Shown here: positions 41,198-50,203 of the stretch, piece after piece
Layout of the letters: every line of letters starts with the position of its first letter
Position numbering within the stretch: the first letter of the stretch is position 1
Assembly: GCF_004124325.1 (NCBI RefSeq)
Contig: NZ_QBDT01000001.1
Coordinates: forward strand, 6,944,001 to 7,008,000
DNA: 64,000 bases
Direction of reading: 5' to 3'
DNA from: Streptomyces sp. L2
GTDB lineage: Bacteria > Actinomycetota > Actinomycetes > Streptomycetales > Streptomycetaceae
The notes under the pieces: model-generated
Database searches by the model: none
Told to the model about the DNA's origin: nothing
The model's input: the letters and a program-made list of their open reading frames with translations, nothing else
Made by a program: the position numbers and the translations under genes

Positions 41198-42979
41198 TCA
41201 CCCGTGCCAGGACCGCCACAGCGCCGCGTACGGGCCGTCCGTCGTCACCAGCTCCTCATGGCTGCCCAGCTCAGTGATGCGGCCGTTCTCGACGACGGCG
41301 ATCACGTCGGCGTCGTGGGCGGTGTGCAGGCGGTGGGCGATGGCGACGACCGTGCGGCCGTCGAGGACGCGGGCCAGGGAGCGTTCCAGATGACGGGCCG
41401 CCCGGGGGTCGAGGAGGGACGTCGCCTCGTCCAGGACCAGCGTGTGCGGGTCGGCCAGCACCAGGCGGGCCAGCGCGATCTGCTGGGCCTGCGCCGGGGT
41501 CAACGCGAGCCCGCCGGAGCCCACCTCGGTGTCCAGGTCGGCGTCCAGCGCCCGCGCCCAGCCGTCCGCGTCGACCGCGCCCAGGGACGCCCACAGTTCG
41601 GCGTCGGACGCGTCGGTCCGGGCCAGCAGCAGGTTGTCGCGGAGCGAGCCGACGAACACATGGTGCTCCTGGTTGACGAGGGCGACGTGCGAGCGGACAC
41701 GTTCCGCCGGCATCCGGGACAGTTCCGCACCGCCCAGGGTGATCCGGCCGTCCCGGGGCGCGTAGATGCCCGCGAGCAATCGGCCCAGGGTGGACTTGCC
41801 CGCGCCGGACGGGCCGACCAGGGCGAGGCGGGTGCCCGGGGCGACCCGCAGCGACACCTCGCGGAGCACGTCGACGCCCTCGCGGTAGGCGAAGTGCACC
41901 CGGTCCGCGTGCACCTCCCGGCCCTCGGGGGCCGGCGAGGCCGCCCCGGTGTCCGCTTCGATTTCCCGCACGCCGACCAGCCGGGCCAGCGACACCTGGG
42001 CGACCTGCACCTCGTCGTACCAGCGCAGGATCAGGTTCACCGGGTCGACGAGCATCTGGGCGATGAGCGCGCCCGTCGTCAGCTGCCCGACCCCGATCCA
42101 GCCGTGCAGCACGAACACACCGCCCACCATCAGCACCGAGCCGAGGACGGTGACGTGGGTGACGTTGATGACCGGGAAGAGCACGGACCGCAGCCACAGC
42201 GTGTAGCGCTCCCAGGCCGTCCACTGCTTGATCCGCTGCTCCGACAGGGCGATGCGCCGGGCGCCGAGCCGGTGCGCCTCGATGGTGTGCCCGGCATCGA
42301 CCGTCTCGGCGAGCGCGGCGGCGACGGCGGCGTAGCCGGCGGCCTCGGAGCGGTATCCGGCGGGCGCCCGCTTGAAGTACCAGCGGCACCCCGCGACCAG
42401 CACCGGCAGTGCCAGCAGGACGGCGGCCGCGAGCGGCGGTGCCGTGACGACCAGGCCGCCCAGCAGCAGCAGTGCCCACACCACACCGATCGCCAGTTGG
42501 GGCACGGCCTCCCGCATGGCGTTGGCCAGCCGGTCGATGTCCGTGGTGATGCGGGACAGCAGGTCGCCCGTGCCCGCCCGCTCCAGCACGCCCGGCGGCA
42601 GCCCGACGGAGCGCACGAGGAAGTCCTCACGCAGGTCGGCCAGCATCCGCTCGCCGAGCATCGCGCCCCGCAGCCGCACCTGCCGTACGAATACGGCCTG
42701 CACGGCCAGCGCGAGCACGAACAGCCCCAGGGTCAGGCCGAGATGAAGCTCCCGGGCCCGGTCCGACACCCGCTCGACCAGGTCGCCGAGCAGGTAGGGG
42801 CCGGCCATCGAGGCGACCACGGCGACGGTGTTGACGCCGACGAGGAGCAGGAAGGGCCGGCGGTGTCGGCGGAACAGCTCGGCCACGTAGGCGCGCACCG
42901 TCGCGGCGGCACCGACGGGCAGGGTGGTGGCGGTCGTCGGGGCCGCCGGGTCGTACGCCGGTGGTGCGACGCCGATCAT
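41198..42979 (-). CDS. ABC exporter half, intact Walker A, degenerate signature
   Basis: The protein has 593 residues from ATG 42979: six membrane helices (ABC type 1) and an ATPase. Walker A GPSGAGKST is near residue 390, Walker B LVLDEATS near 517, and the switch histidine is in VVAIAHRLHTA. The signature is degenerate: LTPAQAQQIALARL near 495 replaces LSGGQ. The ATG overlaps the stop of the partner gene (TCATGA on the minus strand). It would work as the other half of a heterodimer. The upstream in-frame codons to 43714 belong to the partner in another frame. Confidence 0.92.
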   Translation of the reverse strand: MIGVAPPAYDPAAPTTATTLPVGAAATVRAYVAELFRRHRRPFLLLVGVNTVAVVASMAGPYLLGDLVERVSDRARELHLGLTLGLFVLALAVQAVFVRQVRLRGAMLGERMLADLREDFLVRSVGLPPGVLERAGTGDLLSRITTDIDRLANAMREAVPQLAIGVVWALLLLGGLVVTAPPLAAAVLLALPVLVAGCRWYFKRAPAGYRSEAAGYAAVAAALAETVDAGHTIEAHRLGARRIALSEQRIKQWTAWERYTLWLRSVLFPVINVTHVTVLGSVLMVGGVFVLHGWIGVGQLTTGALIAQMLVDPVNLILRWYDEVQVAQVSLARLVGVREIEADTGAASPAPEGREVHADRVHFAYREGVDVLREVSLRVAPGTRLALVGPSGAGKSTLGRLLAGIYAPRDGRITLGGAELSRMPAERVRSHVALVNQEHHVFVGSLRDNLLLARTDASDAELWASLGAVDADGWARALDADLDTEVGSGGLALTPAQAQQIALARLVLADPHTLVLDEATSLLDPRAARHLERSLARVLDGRTVVAIAHRLHTAHDADVIAVVENGRITELGSHEELVTTDGPYAALWRSWHG

Positions 42980-44811
42980 GCGCTCTCCTCGATCTCTGCC
43001 AGCTCGCCGAGACCGGCCGGCAGGGCGTCCCCGCCGGCCGTGTCCGCCGAGCCGAGTCCGTCGTCCGTCACGCCGAGTTCGCCCTCGGTCTCCCGCGTCA
43101 CCACGGCCCGGTACCGGGGCTCGGTGGCGACCAGTTCGCGGTGCGCGCCGACCGCCACGACCTCGCCCTCGTGGACCAGGGCGACGCGGTCCGCGTGGTC
43201 GAGCAGCAGCGGCGAGGAGGTGAACACGACCGTCGTACGCCCCGACCGCAGCTGTCGCAGGCCCTCCGCGATCCGTGCCTCGGTGTGCGAGTCGACCGCG
43301 GAGGTCGGCTCGTCCAGGACGAGCACTTCGGGGTCCGTCACGAGGGACCGGGCCAGCGCGAGCCGCTGCCGCTGGCCCCCGGACAGCGAGCGACCGCGTT
43401 CGGTGATGCGGGAGTCCATCGCGTCGGCGGCGCCGAGCGAGCCCTGCACGAGCGCCTCCAGCACGTCGTCGCACTGGGCGGCCGCAAGGGCGTCCTCGGC
43501 CCGCACGGCACCGGAGGCCGGCACGTCGAGCAGGTCGCGCAGCGTGCCCGACAGCAGCACCGGGTCCTTGTCCTGGACCAGGACCGCGGTGCGGGCGCAG
43601 TCGAGGGGGAGCTCGTCCAGCGGCACCCCGCCGAGCAGAACCGAAGGGCCCGCCTCCCGGGGGTGCCCGCCCAGCCGTTCGGCGAGCCGGCCGGCGGCGT
43701 CCGGGTCCCCGCACACCACGGCGGTGAGCCGCCCGGCCGGTGCGAGCAGACCGGTGGCCGGGTCGTACAGCTCACCCCCGGGCACCTCGGGTGCGCGGGA
43801 GCCTCCGGCGTCCGTGGACCGGTCCAGCGACAGCACGCGGGCCGCCCGCTTGGCGGAGGGCCGCGAGAAGGAGTAGGCCATGGCGATCTCTTCGAAGTGA
43901 CGCAGCGGATAATTGAGGATCATCACCGCGCTGTAGACGGTGACCAGCTCGCCGACCGTGATCCGGCCCGCGCGGGCCAAACCGATGCCGTGCCAGACGA
44001 CGGCGATCAGCAGCAGCCCGGGCAGCAGCACCTGGATCGCCGAGATGAGCGACCACATCCGAGCGCTGCGGACCGCGGCGTGCCGTACTTCCTGCGAGGC
44101 GCTGCGGTAGCGGGCGAGGAACAGTTCCTCACCGCCGATGCCGCGCAGCACCCGCAGACCGGCGACGGTGTCCGAGGCCAGCTCGGTGGCACGGCCCGCC
44201 TTCTCGCGCTGGACGTCGGCGCGGCGCGTCGCCCGGGGCAGCAGGGGCAGGACGGCGAGCGCCACCACCGGCAGGCCGGCGGCGATGAGCACGCCCAGCG
44301 CGGGCTGGTAGAGGAGCAGGGCGACGCAGACCACGATGACCGTCGTCGCGGCCGCGGTGAACCGGGAGACCGCCTCGACGAACCAGCCGATCTTCTCCAC
44401 GTCACCGGTGGACACGGCCACCACCTCGCCGGCCGCGACGCGCCGGGTCAGCGCGGACCCCAGCTGGGCCGCCTTGCGCGCGAGCAGTTGCTGCACGCGG
44501 GCCGCGGCGGTGATCCAGTTGGTGACCGCGGTGCGGTGCAGGAAGGTGTCGCCCACGGCGATACCGGCCCCGCACAGGGCCATCAGAGCACCTGTCAGGG
44601 CGAGCCGGGAGCCCGAGCGGTCGAGGACGGCCTCGACGGCCAGACCGACGCAGAAGGGCAGCGCGGAGACGGAGACGAAATGGAGCAGGCCCCACGCCAG
44701 CGACTTGAGCTGGCCGCCCAGCTGATTACGCCAGAGCCACCACAGGAATCTGGGCCCGGAACGTGCGTCCGGCAGGCCCGGGTCGGGATACGGAAGGTCT
44801 TGGATCTGCAT
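42976..44811 (-). CDS. ABC exporter half, degenerate Walker A, intact signature
   Basis: The 611 residues have six membrane helices and an ATPase whose Walker A is lost: AVVCGDPDAAGRLAE near residue 369 has no GK[ST]. The signature LSGGQRQRLALARSL (about 479) and Walker B VLVLDEPTS (about 498) are present. The H-loop His is also missing (TVVFTSSPLLL). This pattern is characteristic of the non-catalytic half of heterodimeric ABC exporters. It is translationally coupled to the other half. A C-terminal tail of 40 residues is acidic. The substrate is unknown. Confidence 0.92.
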   Translation of the reverse strand: MQIQDLPYPDPGLPDARSGPRFLWWLWRNQLGGQLKSLAWGLLHFVSVSALPFCVGLAVEAVLDRSGSRLALTGALMALCGAGIAVGDTFLHRTAVTNWITAAARVQQLLARKAAQLGSALTRRVAAGEVVAVSTGDVEKIGWFVEAVSRFTAAATTVIVVCVALLLYQPALGVLIAAGLPVVALAVLPLLPRATRRADVQREKAGRATELASDTVAGLRVLRGIGGEELFLARYRSASQEVRHAAVRSARMWSLISAIQVLLPGLLLIAVVWHGIGLARAGRITVGELVTVYSAVMILNYPLRHFEEIAMAYSFSRPSAKRAARVLSLDRSTDAGGSRAPEVPGGELYDPATGLLAPAGRLTAVVCGDPDAAGRLAERLGGHPREAGPSVLLGGVPLDELPLDCARTAVLVQDKDPVLLSGTLRDLLDVPASGAVRAEDALAAAQCDDVLEALVQGSLGAADAMDSRITERGRSLSGGQRQRLALARSLVTDPEVLVLDEPTSAVDSHTEARIAEGLRQLRSGRTTVVFTSSPLLLDHADRVALVHEGEVVAVGAHRELVATEPRYRAVVTRETEGELGVTDDGLGSADTAGGDALPAGLGELAEIEESA

Positions 44812-45112
44812 GACGTCCCAGGGACTCGTCTCAGTTCAGGAGCGGCGAACGGAAGAACGGGGAATGGAAGAACCGCGAACGGAAGAACGTGGGTGAACGA
44901 AGGGGAAGAGAAAGGTTCGCCTCGCGGAGCGGTGAATTTCAAACGGTTTTCCGTGATCCGGCGTGGAATCGCCGGTCGCCCGCCGCCGGTCGCCCGTCGC
45001 CCGCCGACAGCGCACGCCGCGCCGGCCGACGCGCCCCAAGGCCGTGCCCGCCGACACGACGAATGTCCAAAACTTCGCACAATCGACCGGTCTGTAATGC
45101 CACCATGGACGG
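44812..45112. other. Divergent intergenic region with short tandem repeat
   Basis: A 301-bp region between the ABC gene and the lipoprotein. It has three 15-bp units with core GAACGGAAGAAC (44847, 44862 with one mismatch, 44877), lying in the 5' leader of the ABC gene. GTCGCCCGCCGCC-like motifs at 44987-45004 repeat imperfectly. I see no convincing promoter. Confidence 0.45.
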
Positions 45113-45865
45113 GTGCAGATCGACAGTGTGCGGCGTGCGGCGGCCGCGGCGGCGGCCCTGGGAACCCTGGTGGCCTGTCTCTCGGGGTGCGGCGGAGCGG
45201 AAAGCGGCGCCGCCGGCACCGCCGGTCCGGGCGCCGAACCCGCCCACGGCGCCACCGTGTCGAGCGCCCCCACCGGTGACCCCACCCGTATCCCGGGCGT
45301 CGGCGACCGGCTGTACCGGCGGATTCCCGCCGACGCCGGCCAGGTCGTGACCGTCTACGGCCAGAACCGGAAGTCGGCCGATTCCACGGTCGTGCTGTAC
45401 TCCCGGCGGGGCACCACCTGGCGGCCGGAGGCCAGTTGGCCCGCCCACAACGGACGTAAGGGCTGGACCACGGATCACCGTATGGGCGACCAGCGCAGCC
45501 CCGTCGGCGTGTACACCCTGTCCGCGGCGGGCGGCGTCCTCGACGATCCGGGCAGCAAACTGCCGTACGACCAGGACGAGGACGCCTACACGCCCCCGGC
45601 CGCGTGGGGCGAGACCCATGAGCACGACTTCGACTACGTCATCGCCATCGACTACAACCGCGTCAAGGGCACCCCGCCGCACGACGGCACGCTTCCCTGG
45701 GGTGCGGCCAAGGGTGGCGGCATCTGGCTGCACCTGGACCACGGCGGCGGCACCTCGGCCTGTGTCGGGCTCTCCGAGGACGCCATGCGGTACTTGCTGC
45801 GGACGCTCGACCCGGCCCGCCACCCGGTGATCGTGATGGGGGACAGGCGGGAACTGGACGCCTGA
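45113..45865 (+). CDS. L,D-transpeptidase-like lipoprotein
   Basis: The 250 residues start with GTG 45113. A lipoprotein signal peptide ends in LSGC. The C-terminal domain resembles the YkuD fold: MGDQRSPVGVYTLSAAGG, FDYVIAIDYNR, GGGIWLHLDHGGGTSACVGL, SEDAMRYLLR. The His in WLHLDH and the Cys in TSACVGL match the catalytic pair of L,D-transpeptidases, which make 3-3 peptidoglycan cross-links. The motif deviates from the standard SHGC, so function is likely but unproven. It is monocistronic. Confidence 0.75.
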   Translation: MQIDSVRRAAAAAAALGTLVACLSGCGGAESGAAGTAGPGAEPAHGATVSSAPTGDPTRIPGVGDRLYRRIPADAGQVVTVYGQNRKSADSTVVLYSRRGTTWRPEASWPAHNGRKGWTTDHRMGDQRSPVGVYTLSAAGGVLDDPGSKLPYDQDEDAYTPPAAWGETHEHDFDYVIAIDYNRVKGTPPHDGTLPWGAAKGGGIWLHLDHGGGTSACVGLSEDAMRYLLRTLDPARHPVIVMGDRRELDA

Positions 45866-45948
45866 CCGGGCTCTCGGCGCACCCGTCCGGGCCGTGACGC
45901 CGGACGCCTCATTGCGGTGGTGGCCCTGTTCGCCGTAGAACACCGCCC

Positions 45949-47691
45949 ATGAGAAGTCGGATAGTCATGTCCATGCTTACCGGAGCGACCCTCCTGGCGA
46001 GCGCCCTCCTCGGCACCGGTTCCGCGACCGCACAGGCAGCGCCCGGTCATGCAGCGTCCGCCCAGGCGGCGTCCGCCCATGCCGCGACCGGTCGGGCCGG
46101 GCACCCCGTCGCCGCCTCGGCGAGCCCCGCGCCGGCCGACCCGCCGGCAGAGTTCGGTACCGACTGGCACGACCCGGTCACCGCCGCCCCGCCCGTCGAC
46201 CGGCCGCACTCCAAGTCCTGCAGCATCACTCTCGCCGACGTCCAGTTCCGCGACTTCACCCCCTACCGCGGCACGTACACACCGCCGCGCGGCTGCGGCG
46301 ACCACTGGAGCAAGGTCGTCCTGCGCCTCGACGGCTCGGTGAAGGGCCGTCAGTACGACCGGCTCGGCTACCTGCACGTCGGCGGCGTCGAGATCCTGCG
46401 CACCTCCACGCCCGAACCGTCGGCGGACGGCATCGCCTGGCACGTCGAGAAGGACGTCACCCGCTACAGCGACACCTTCCGCAGCGCCCAGGACGTCGAG
46501 ATGCTCATCGGCAACGTCGTGAACGACACTTACACCGGTGTGATCGACGTCAAGGCGACCCTGACCTTCTACGCGGGCCACCCGGAGGCCCCCGCGCCCG
46601 ACCGCGTCCTGACCCTCGCCGACACCCCCGACGGCACCACCCTCACCACGCCGCGCAACAGCGAACGCATCGTCGCCGAGGTGTACGCCACCGGATCCGG
46701 CGGCGGCTGCGAGGAGTTCTGGTACCTGACAGTGGCCGACCCGGCGTCGTACTCCTGCAAGGCCGCCCACGGGCCGTACCGCGAGGTGCAGATCAAGGTC
46801 GACGGGCAGTTGGCGGGAATCGCCTCGCCGTTCCCGAACGTGTGGACCGGCGGCTGGTCCAACCCCTTCCTCTGGTACGTCGTCCCGGCCCCGCGCGCCT
46901 TCGACGTCAAGCCCCTCACCTACGACCTCACGCCGTTCGCCGGGCTCCTGAACGACGGCCGCGCGCACCGCGTCGAGGTCTCCGTCGTGGGCGTGCCCGC
47001 GGGACAGGCCGGGTGGAGCACCCCGGTGAACGTCCTGGTCTGGCAGGACGCCCACCACGCCCGCGTCACGGGCGGGCTCACCGAGGACCGGGCGGGAGAC
47101 CTCGCCAACGCGTCGACGTACACGCCCGGTACGGAGAACCGCGTGGACACCCGGGCCGGTCACCGGCTCACGACCGCCGGCTACCTCGACACCTCGCACG
47201 GCCGGGTGACCACCACCGTCACCCGGACGCTGGCCGACATCTCCGTGCACCGCTGGACGGACGGCGAGAACACGGACGGACTCGATGCCACCTGGACCGA
47301 CGACGAGGCGGTCACCGTCGGCGGCCCCGGAGCCCGGTATCCGGCGGGGCACGGGTCGGGCAAGCAGGTGCCCCGGACCACCCGCACGCACCTCACCTAC
47401 ACCCTGAACGGCACCATCACCCTCGGCACGGACAACCGGCTGCGCACCGTGCTGACCCTCGGCGACCGGGCGGCGGTCGACGAGCGTGCCGGTGGCCGGC
47501 GCACCGCGTGGTCTTGGCTCGACGACACCTACACCGGCGACGCCGCGTTCACGCTGGACGTCCCGCGGGACCAGCGGCACGCGGTCGGCACATCGAGCGA
47601 GCGGTACCGCGACTACGGCTCGGACGGCTGCTACGACCACACACTGAGCACCGCGCAAGGAGCGCTCACGCAGGACCTCCGCCGCTGCTGA
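45949..47691 (+). CDS. Secreted PNGase A-type peptide:N-glycosidase
   Basis: The 580 residues have a signal peptide (MRSRIVMSMLTGATLLASAL, then an Ala-rich region with repeats of AASAQAASAHAATG). The mature protein matches the peptide-N4-asparagine amidase A family known from plants and fungi: DVQFRDFTPYRGTYTPPRGC, WSKVVLRLDGSVKGRQYDRL, YLHVGGVEILRTSTPEPSAD, IGNVVNDTYTGVIDVKATLT. Such enzymes release N-glycans from glycopeptides. The start may be 45949 or ATG 45967. It is monocistronic. Conserved cysteines suggest disulphides, consistent with an extracellular enzyme. Confidence 0.85.
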   Translation: MRSRIVMSMLTGATLLASALLGTGSATAQAAPGHAASAQAASAHAATGRAGHPVAASASPAPADPPAEFGTDWHDPVTAAPPVDRPHSKSCSITLADVQFRDFTPYRGTYTPPRGCGDHWSKVVLRLDGSVKGRQYDRLGYLHVGGVEILRTSTPEPSADGIAWHVEKDVTRYSDTFRSAQDVEMLIGNVVNDTYTGVIDVKATLTFYAGHPEAPAPDRVLTLADTPDGTTLTTPRNSERIVAEVYATGSGGGCEEFWYLTVADPASYSCKAAHGPYREVQIKVDGQLAGIASPFPNVWTGGWSNPFLWYVVPAPRAFDVKPLTYDLTPFAGLLNDGRAHRVEVSVVGVPAGQAGWSTPVNVLVWQDAHHARVTGGLTEDRAGDLANASTYTPGTENRVDTRAGHRLTTAGYLDTSHGRVTTTVTRTLADISVHRWTDGENTDGLDATWTDDEAVTVGGPGARYPAGHGSGKQVPRTTRTHLTYTLNGTITLGTDNRLRTVLTLGDRAAVDERAGGRRTAWSWLDDTYTGDAAFTLDVPRDQRHAVGTSSERYRDYGSDGCYDHTLSTAQGALTQDLRRC

Positions 47692-47772
47692 GACGCACGG
47701 ACCGGTGCTCGGCGGAGCCTGGGCCGGGGCACCCCGCCCGCGCGGGCCGGACGGGGTGCCGGTCCGGCACTC

Positions 47773-48222
47773 TCAGCAGCGCTTGGCCAGTTCTCCGTCG
47801 ATCAGCGCCTCCAGCAGGCCGCCGAGCACCGTCCGCTGCTCCTGCGAGAGCGGTGCGAGGATCTCCTCGGCCGCCGACCGGCGGGCGCCGCGCAGTTCCC
47901 GCAGGGTCGCGCGGCCCTCGTCGGTCAGCTCGATCCGGGTCACGCGCCGGTTCGTGGGGTCGGCCACCCGCCGCACCTTGCCGCTCGCCTCCAGCCCGTC
48001 GACCAGAGTCGTCACCGCGCGCGGCACCACCTCCAGGTGCTCGGCCAGGTCGGCCATGCGCGGGGCGGCGCCGTAGTGCGCGAGGGTGCGCAGCAGACGG
48101 GACTGGGCCGGGGTGACGCCCAGGTCGCGACGTTCCAGATGGCGCTTCTGGATGCGGTGCACCCGGCGGGTCAGCCGCAGCAACTGCTCGGCGAGCACGC
48201 TGTCGGGGTCGGGGGTGGTCAT
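47773..48222 (-). CDS. MarR-family repressor
   Basis: The 149 residues have the winged helix of MarR proteins (LEVVPRAVTTLVDGLEASGK, RRVADPTNRRVTRIELTDEG) flanked by helical dimerisation segments. It is divergent from an ABC exporter and, with the 48248-48270 palindrome between, probably represses both itself and that exporter. The upstream region has no clear ribosome binding site and may be leaderless. Confidence 0.92.
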   Translation of the reverse strand: MTTPDPDSVLAEQLLRLTRRVHRIQKRHLERRDLGVTPAQSRLLRTLAHYGAAPRMADLAEHLEVVPRAVTTLVDGLEASGKVRRVADPTNRRVTRIELTDEGRATLRELRGARRSAAEEILAPLSQEQRTVLGGLLEALIDGELAKRC

Positions 48223-48247
48223 GCGGGAACAATATCAGGATGCCGTT

Positions 48248-48270
48248 CATTGTGAGTATAGGTAACAATG
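48248..48270 (+). promoter_or_regulatory. MarR operator palindrome
   Basis: CATTGT (48248-48253) and ACAATG (48265-48270) are perfect inverted half sites 11 bp apart. TATACT on the minus strand and TATAGGT on the plus strand overlap it, the right place for a repressor. It sits 26 bp upstream of the marR start. Confidence 0.7.
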
Positions 48271-48334
48271 GGCTACGATCCGCCAGTCATCGCCGGCCGT
48301 CCTCGTGCCGACGCCCGCATTCCCGTAGGAGCCC

Positions 48335-50152
48335 ATGCATCCCGACCGTGAAACCTCCTGGACACCGCCCGCCGACGCCGGGGAGCAGCCCCGGCAGGTG
48401 CGCCGCATCCTGAGGCTCTTCCGCCCCTATCGCGGCCGCCTCGCCGTCGTCGGCGTGCTGGTAGGCGCCTCGTCGCTGGTCTCGGTGGCGACGCCGTTCC
48501 TGCTGAAGGAGATCCTGGATGTCGCCATCCCGCAGGGCCGCACCGGCCTGCTGAGCCTGCTCGCGCTCGGCATGATCCTCAGCGCGGTCCTCTCCAGTGT
48601 CTTCGGCGTGCTCCAGACGCTGATCTCCACGACCGTGGGCCAGCGCGTCATGCACGACCTGCGCACCGCCGTCTACGGCCGTCTGCAGCGCATGTCGCTC
48701 GCCTTCTTCACCCGCACCCGCACCGGTGAGGTGCAGTCCCGCATCGCCAACGACATCGGCGGCATGCAGGCGACCGTCACCTCCACCGCCACCTCCCTGG
48801 TCTCCAACATCACCAGCGTCGTCGCCACGATCGTCGCGATGATCGCGCTCGACTGGCGGCTCACCGTCGTCTCGCTGGTCCTGCTGCCGGTGTTCGTGTG
48901 GATCAGCCGCCGTGTCGGCAGGGAACGCAAGAAGATCACCACCGAGCGGCAGAAGCAGATGGCCGAGATGGCCGCGACGGTCACCGAGTCGCTGTCCGTC
49001 AGCGGCATCCTGCTCGGCCGCACCATGGGCCGCTCCGACTCCCTGACCAGATCCTTCGCCGAGGAGTCCGAGGGCCTGGTCGACCTCGAGGTGCGCTCGA
49101 ACATGGCCGGCCGCTGGCGCATGGCCGTGATCACGATCGTGATGGCCGCGATGCCCGCCGTCATCTACTGGACCGCGGGCCTCGCCCTCCATCTCGGCGG
49201 CCCGCAGGTCTCGCTCGGCACGATCGTCGCCTTCGTCTCGCTCCAGCAGGGCCTGTTCCGCCCGGCCGTGAGCCTTCTGGCGACCGGCGTCCAGATCCAG
49301 ACCTCCCTCGCGCTCTTCCAGCGCATCTTCGAGTACCTGGACCTGCCGATCGACATCACCGAACGCGAGCGGCCCGTCCACCTAGACGAGGTCAAGGGCG
49401 AGGTCCGCTTCGAGGGCGTCGAGTTCCGCTACGACACCGAGAGCGGCGGCGCGCCGGTGCGCCCCGTCCTCGCAGGCATCGACGTCACCGTTCCGGCGGG
49501 CGGCAGCCTGGCGCTCGTCGGCCCCACCGGAGCGGGCAAGTCCACGCTCGGGTACCTGGTGCCCCGCCTCTACGACGTCACCGGGGGCCGGGTCACCCTG
49601 GACGGCGTCGACGTGCGCGACCTCGACTTCGGCACTCTCGCCCGCGCGGTCGGCGTCGTCTCGCAGGAGACGTACCTCTTCCACGCGTCGGTCGCCGACA
49701 ACCTCCGCTTCGCCAAGCCGGACGCCACCGACGAGGAACTGCACGCGGCGGCCCGGGCGGCCCAGATCCACGACCACATCGCCGCGCTGCCCGACGGCTA
49801 CGACACGGTGGTGGGCGAGCGCGGCCACCGCTTCTCCGGCGGCGAGAAGCAGCGTCTGGCGATAGCCCGCACCATTCTGCGCGACCCGCCGGTCCTCATC
49901 CTCGACGAGGCCACCAGCGCCCTGGACACCCGCACCGAAGCCGCCGTCCAGGACGCCATCGACGCCCTGTCGGCCAACCGGACGACTCTCACCATCGCCC
50001 ACCGTCTCTCCACCGTCCGCGATGCCGACCAGATCGTCGTCCTCGACGCCGGGCGGGTGGCCGAACGGGGCACGCACGAGGAGTTGTTGGAGCGGGACGG
50101 CCGGTACGCGGCCCTGGTCCGCCGGGACGCGAGACTGGAACCGGCGAGCTGA
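48335..50152 (+). CDS. ABC exporter (fused permease-ATPase)
   Basis: The 605 residues have six membrane helices and an ATPase with all motifs intact: GPTGAGKST, VSQETYLFHASVADNLRF, FSGGEKQRLAIARTIL, LILDEATSALD and TIAHRLSTVRDAD. It would act as a homodimer exporting lipids or drugs. GTAGGAG precedes the ATG. It is controlled by the divergent MarR gene. Confidence 0.94.
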   Translation: MHPDRETSWTPPADAGEQPRQVRRILRLFRPYRGRLAVVGVLVGASSLVSVATPFLLKEILDVAIPQGRTGLLSLLALGMILSAVLSSVFGVLQTLISTTVGQRVMHDLRTAVYGRLQRMSLAFFTRTRTGEVQSRIANDIGGMQATVTSTATSLVSNITSVVATIVAMIALDWRLTVVSLVLLPVFVWISRRVGRERKKITTERQKQMAEMAATVTESLSVSGILLGRTMGRSDSLTRSFAEESEGLVDLEVRSNMAGRWRMAVITIVMAAMPAVIYWTAGLALHLGGPQVSLGTIVAFVSLQQGLFRPAVSLLATGVQIQTSLALFQRIFEYLDLPIDITERERPVHLDEVKGEVRFEGVEFRYDTESGGAPVRPVLAGIDVTVPAGGSLALVGPTGAGKSTLGYLVPRLYDVTGGRVTLDGVDVRDLDFGTLARAVGVVSQETYLFHASVADNLRFAKPDATDEELHAAARAAQIHDHIAALPDGYDTVVGERGHRFSGGEKQRLAIARTILRDPPVLILDEATSALDTRTEAAVQDAIDALSANRTTLTIAHRLSTVRDADQIVVLDAGRVAERGTHEELLERDGRYAALVRRDARLEPAS

Positions 50153-50203
50153 CGAGCAGACGATATGCCGGGTTTGTGACGATGTGCGCGTTACCGTGCC
50201 CGC

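Noticed and set aside
36272..43876. A continuous + strand open frame of more than 2500 codons
   Set aside because: It runs antisense to at least five well-supported genes and reflects the lack of stop codons in high-GC DNA. No domain is visible in it.
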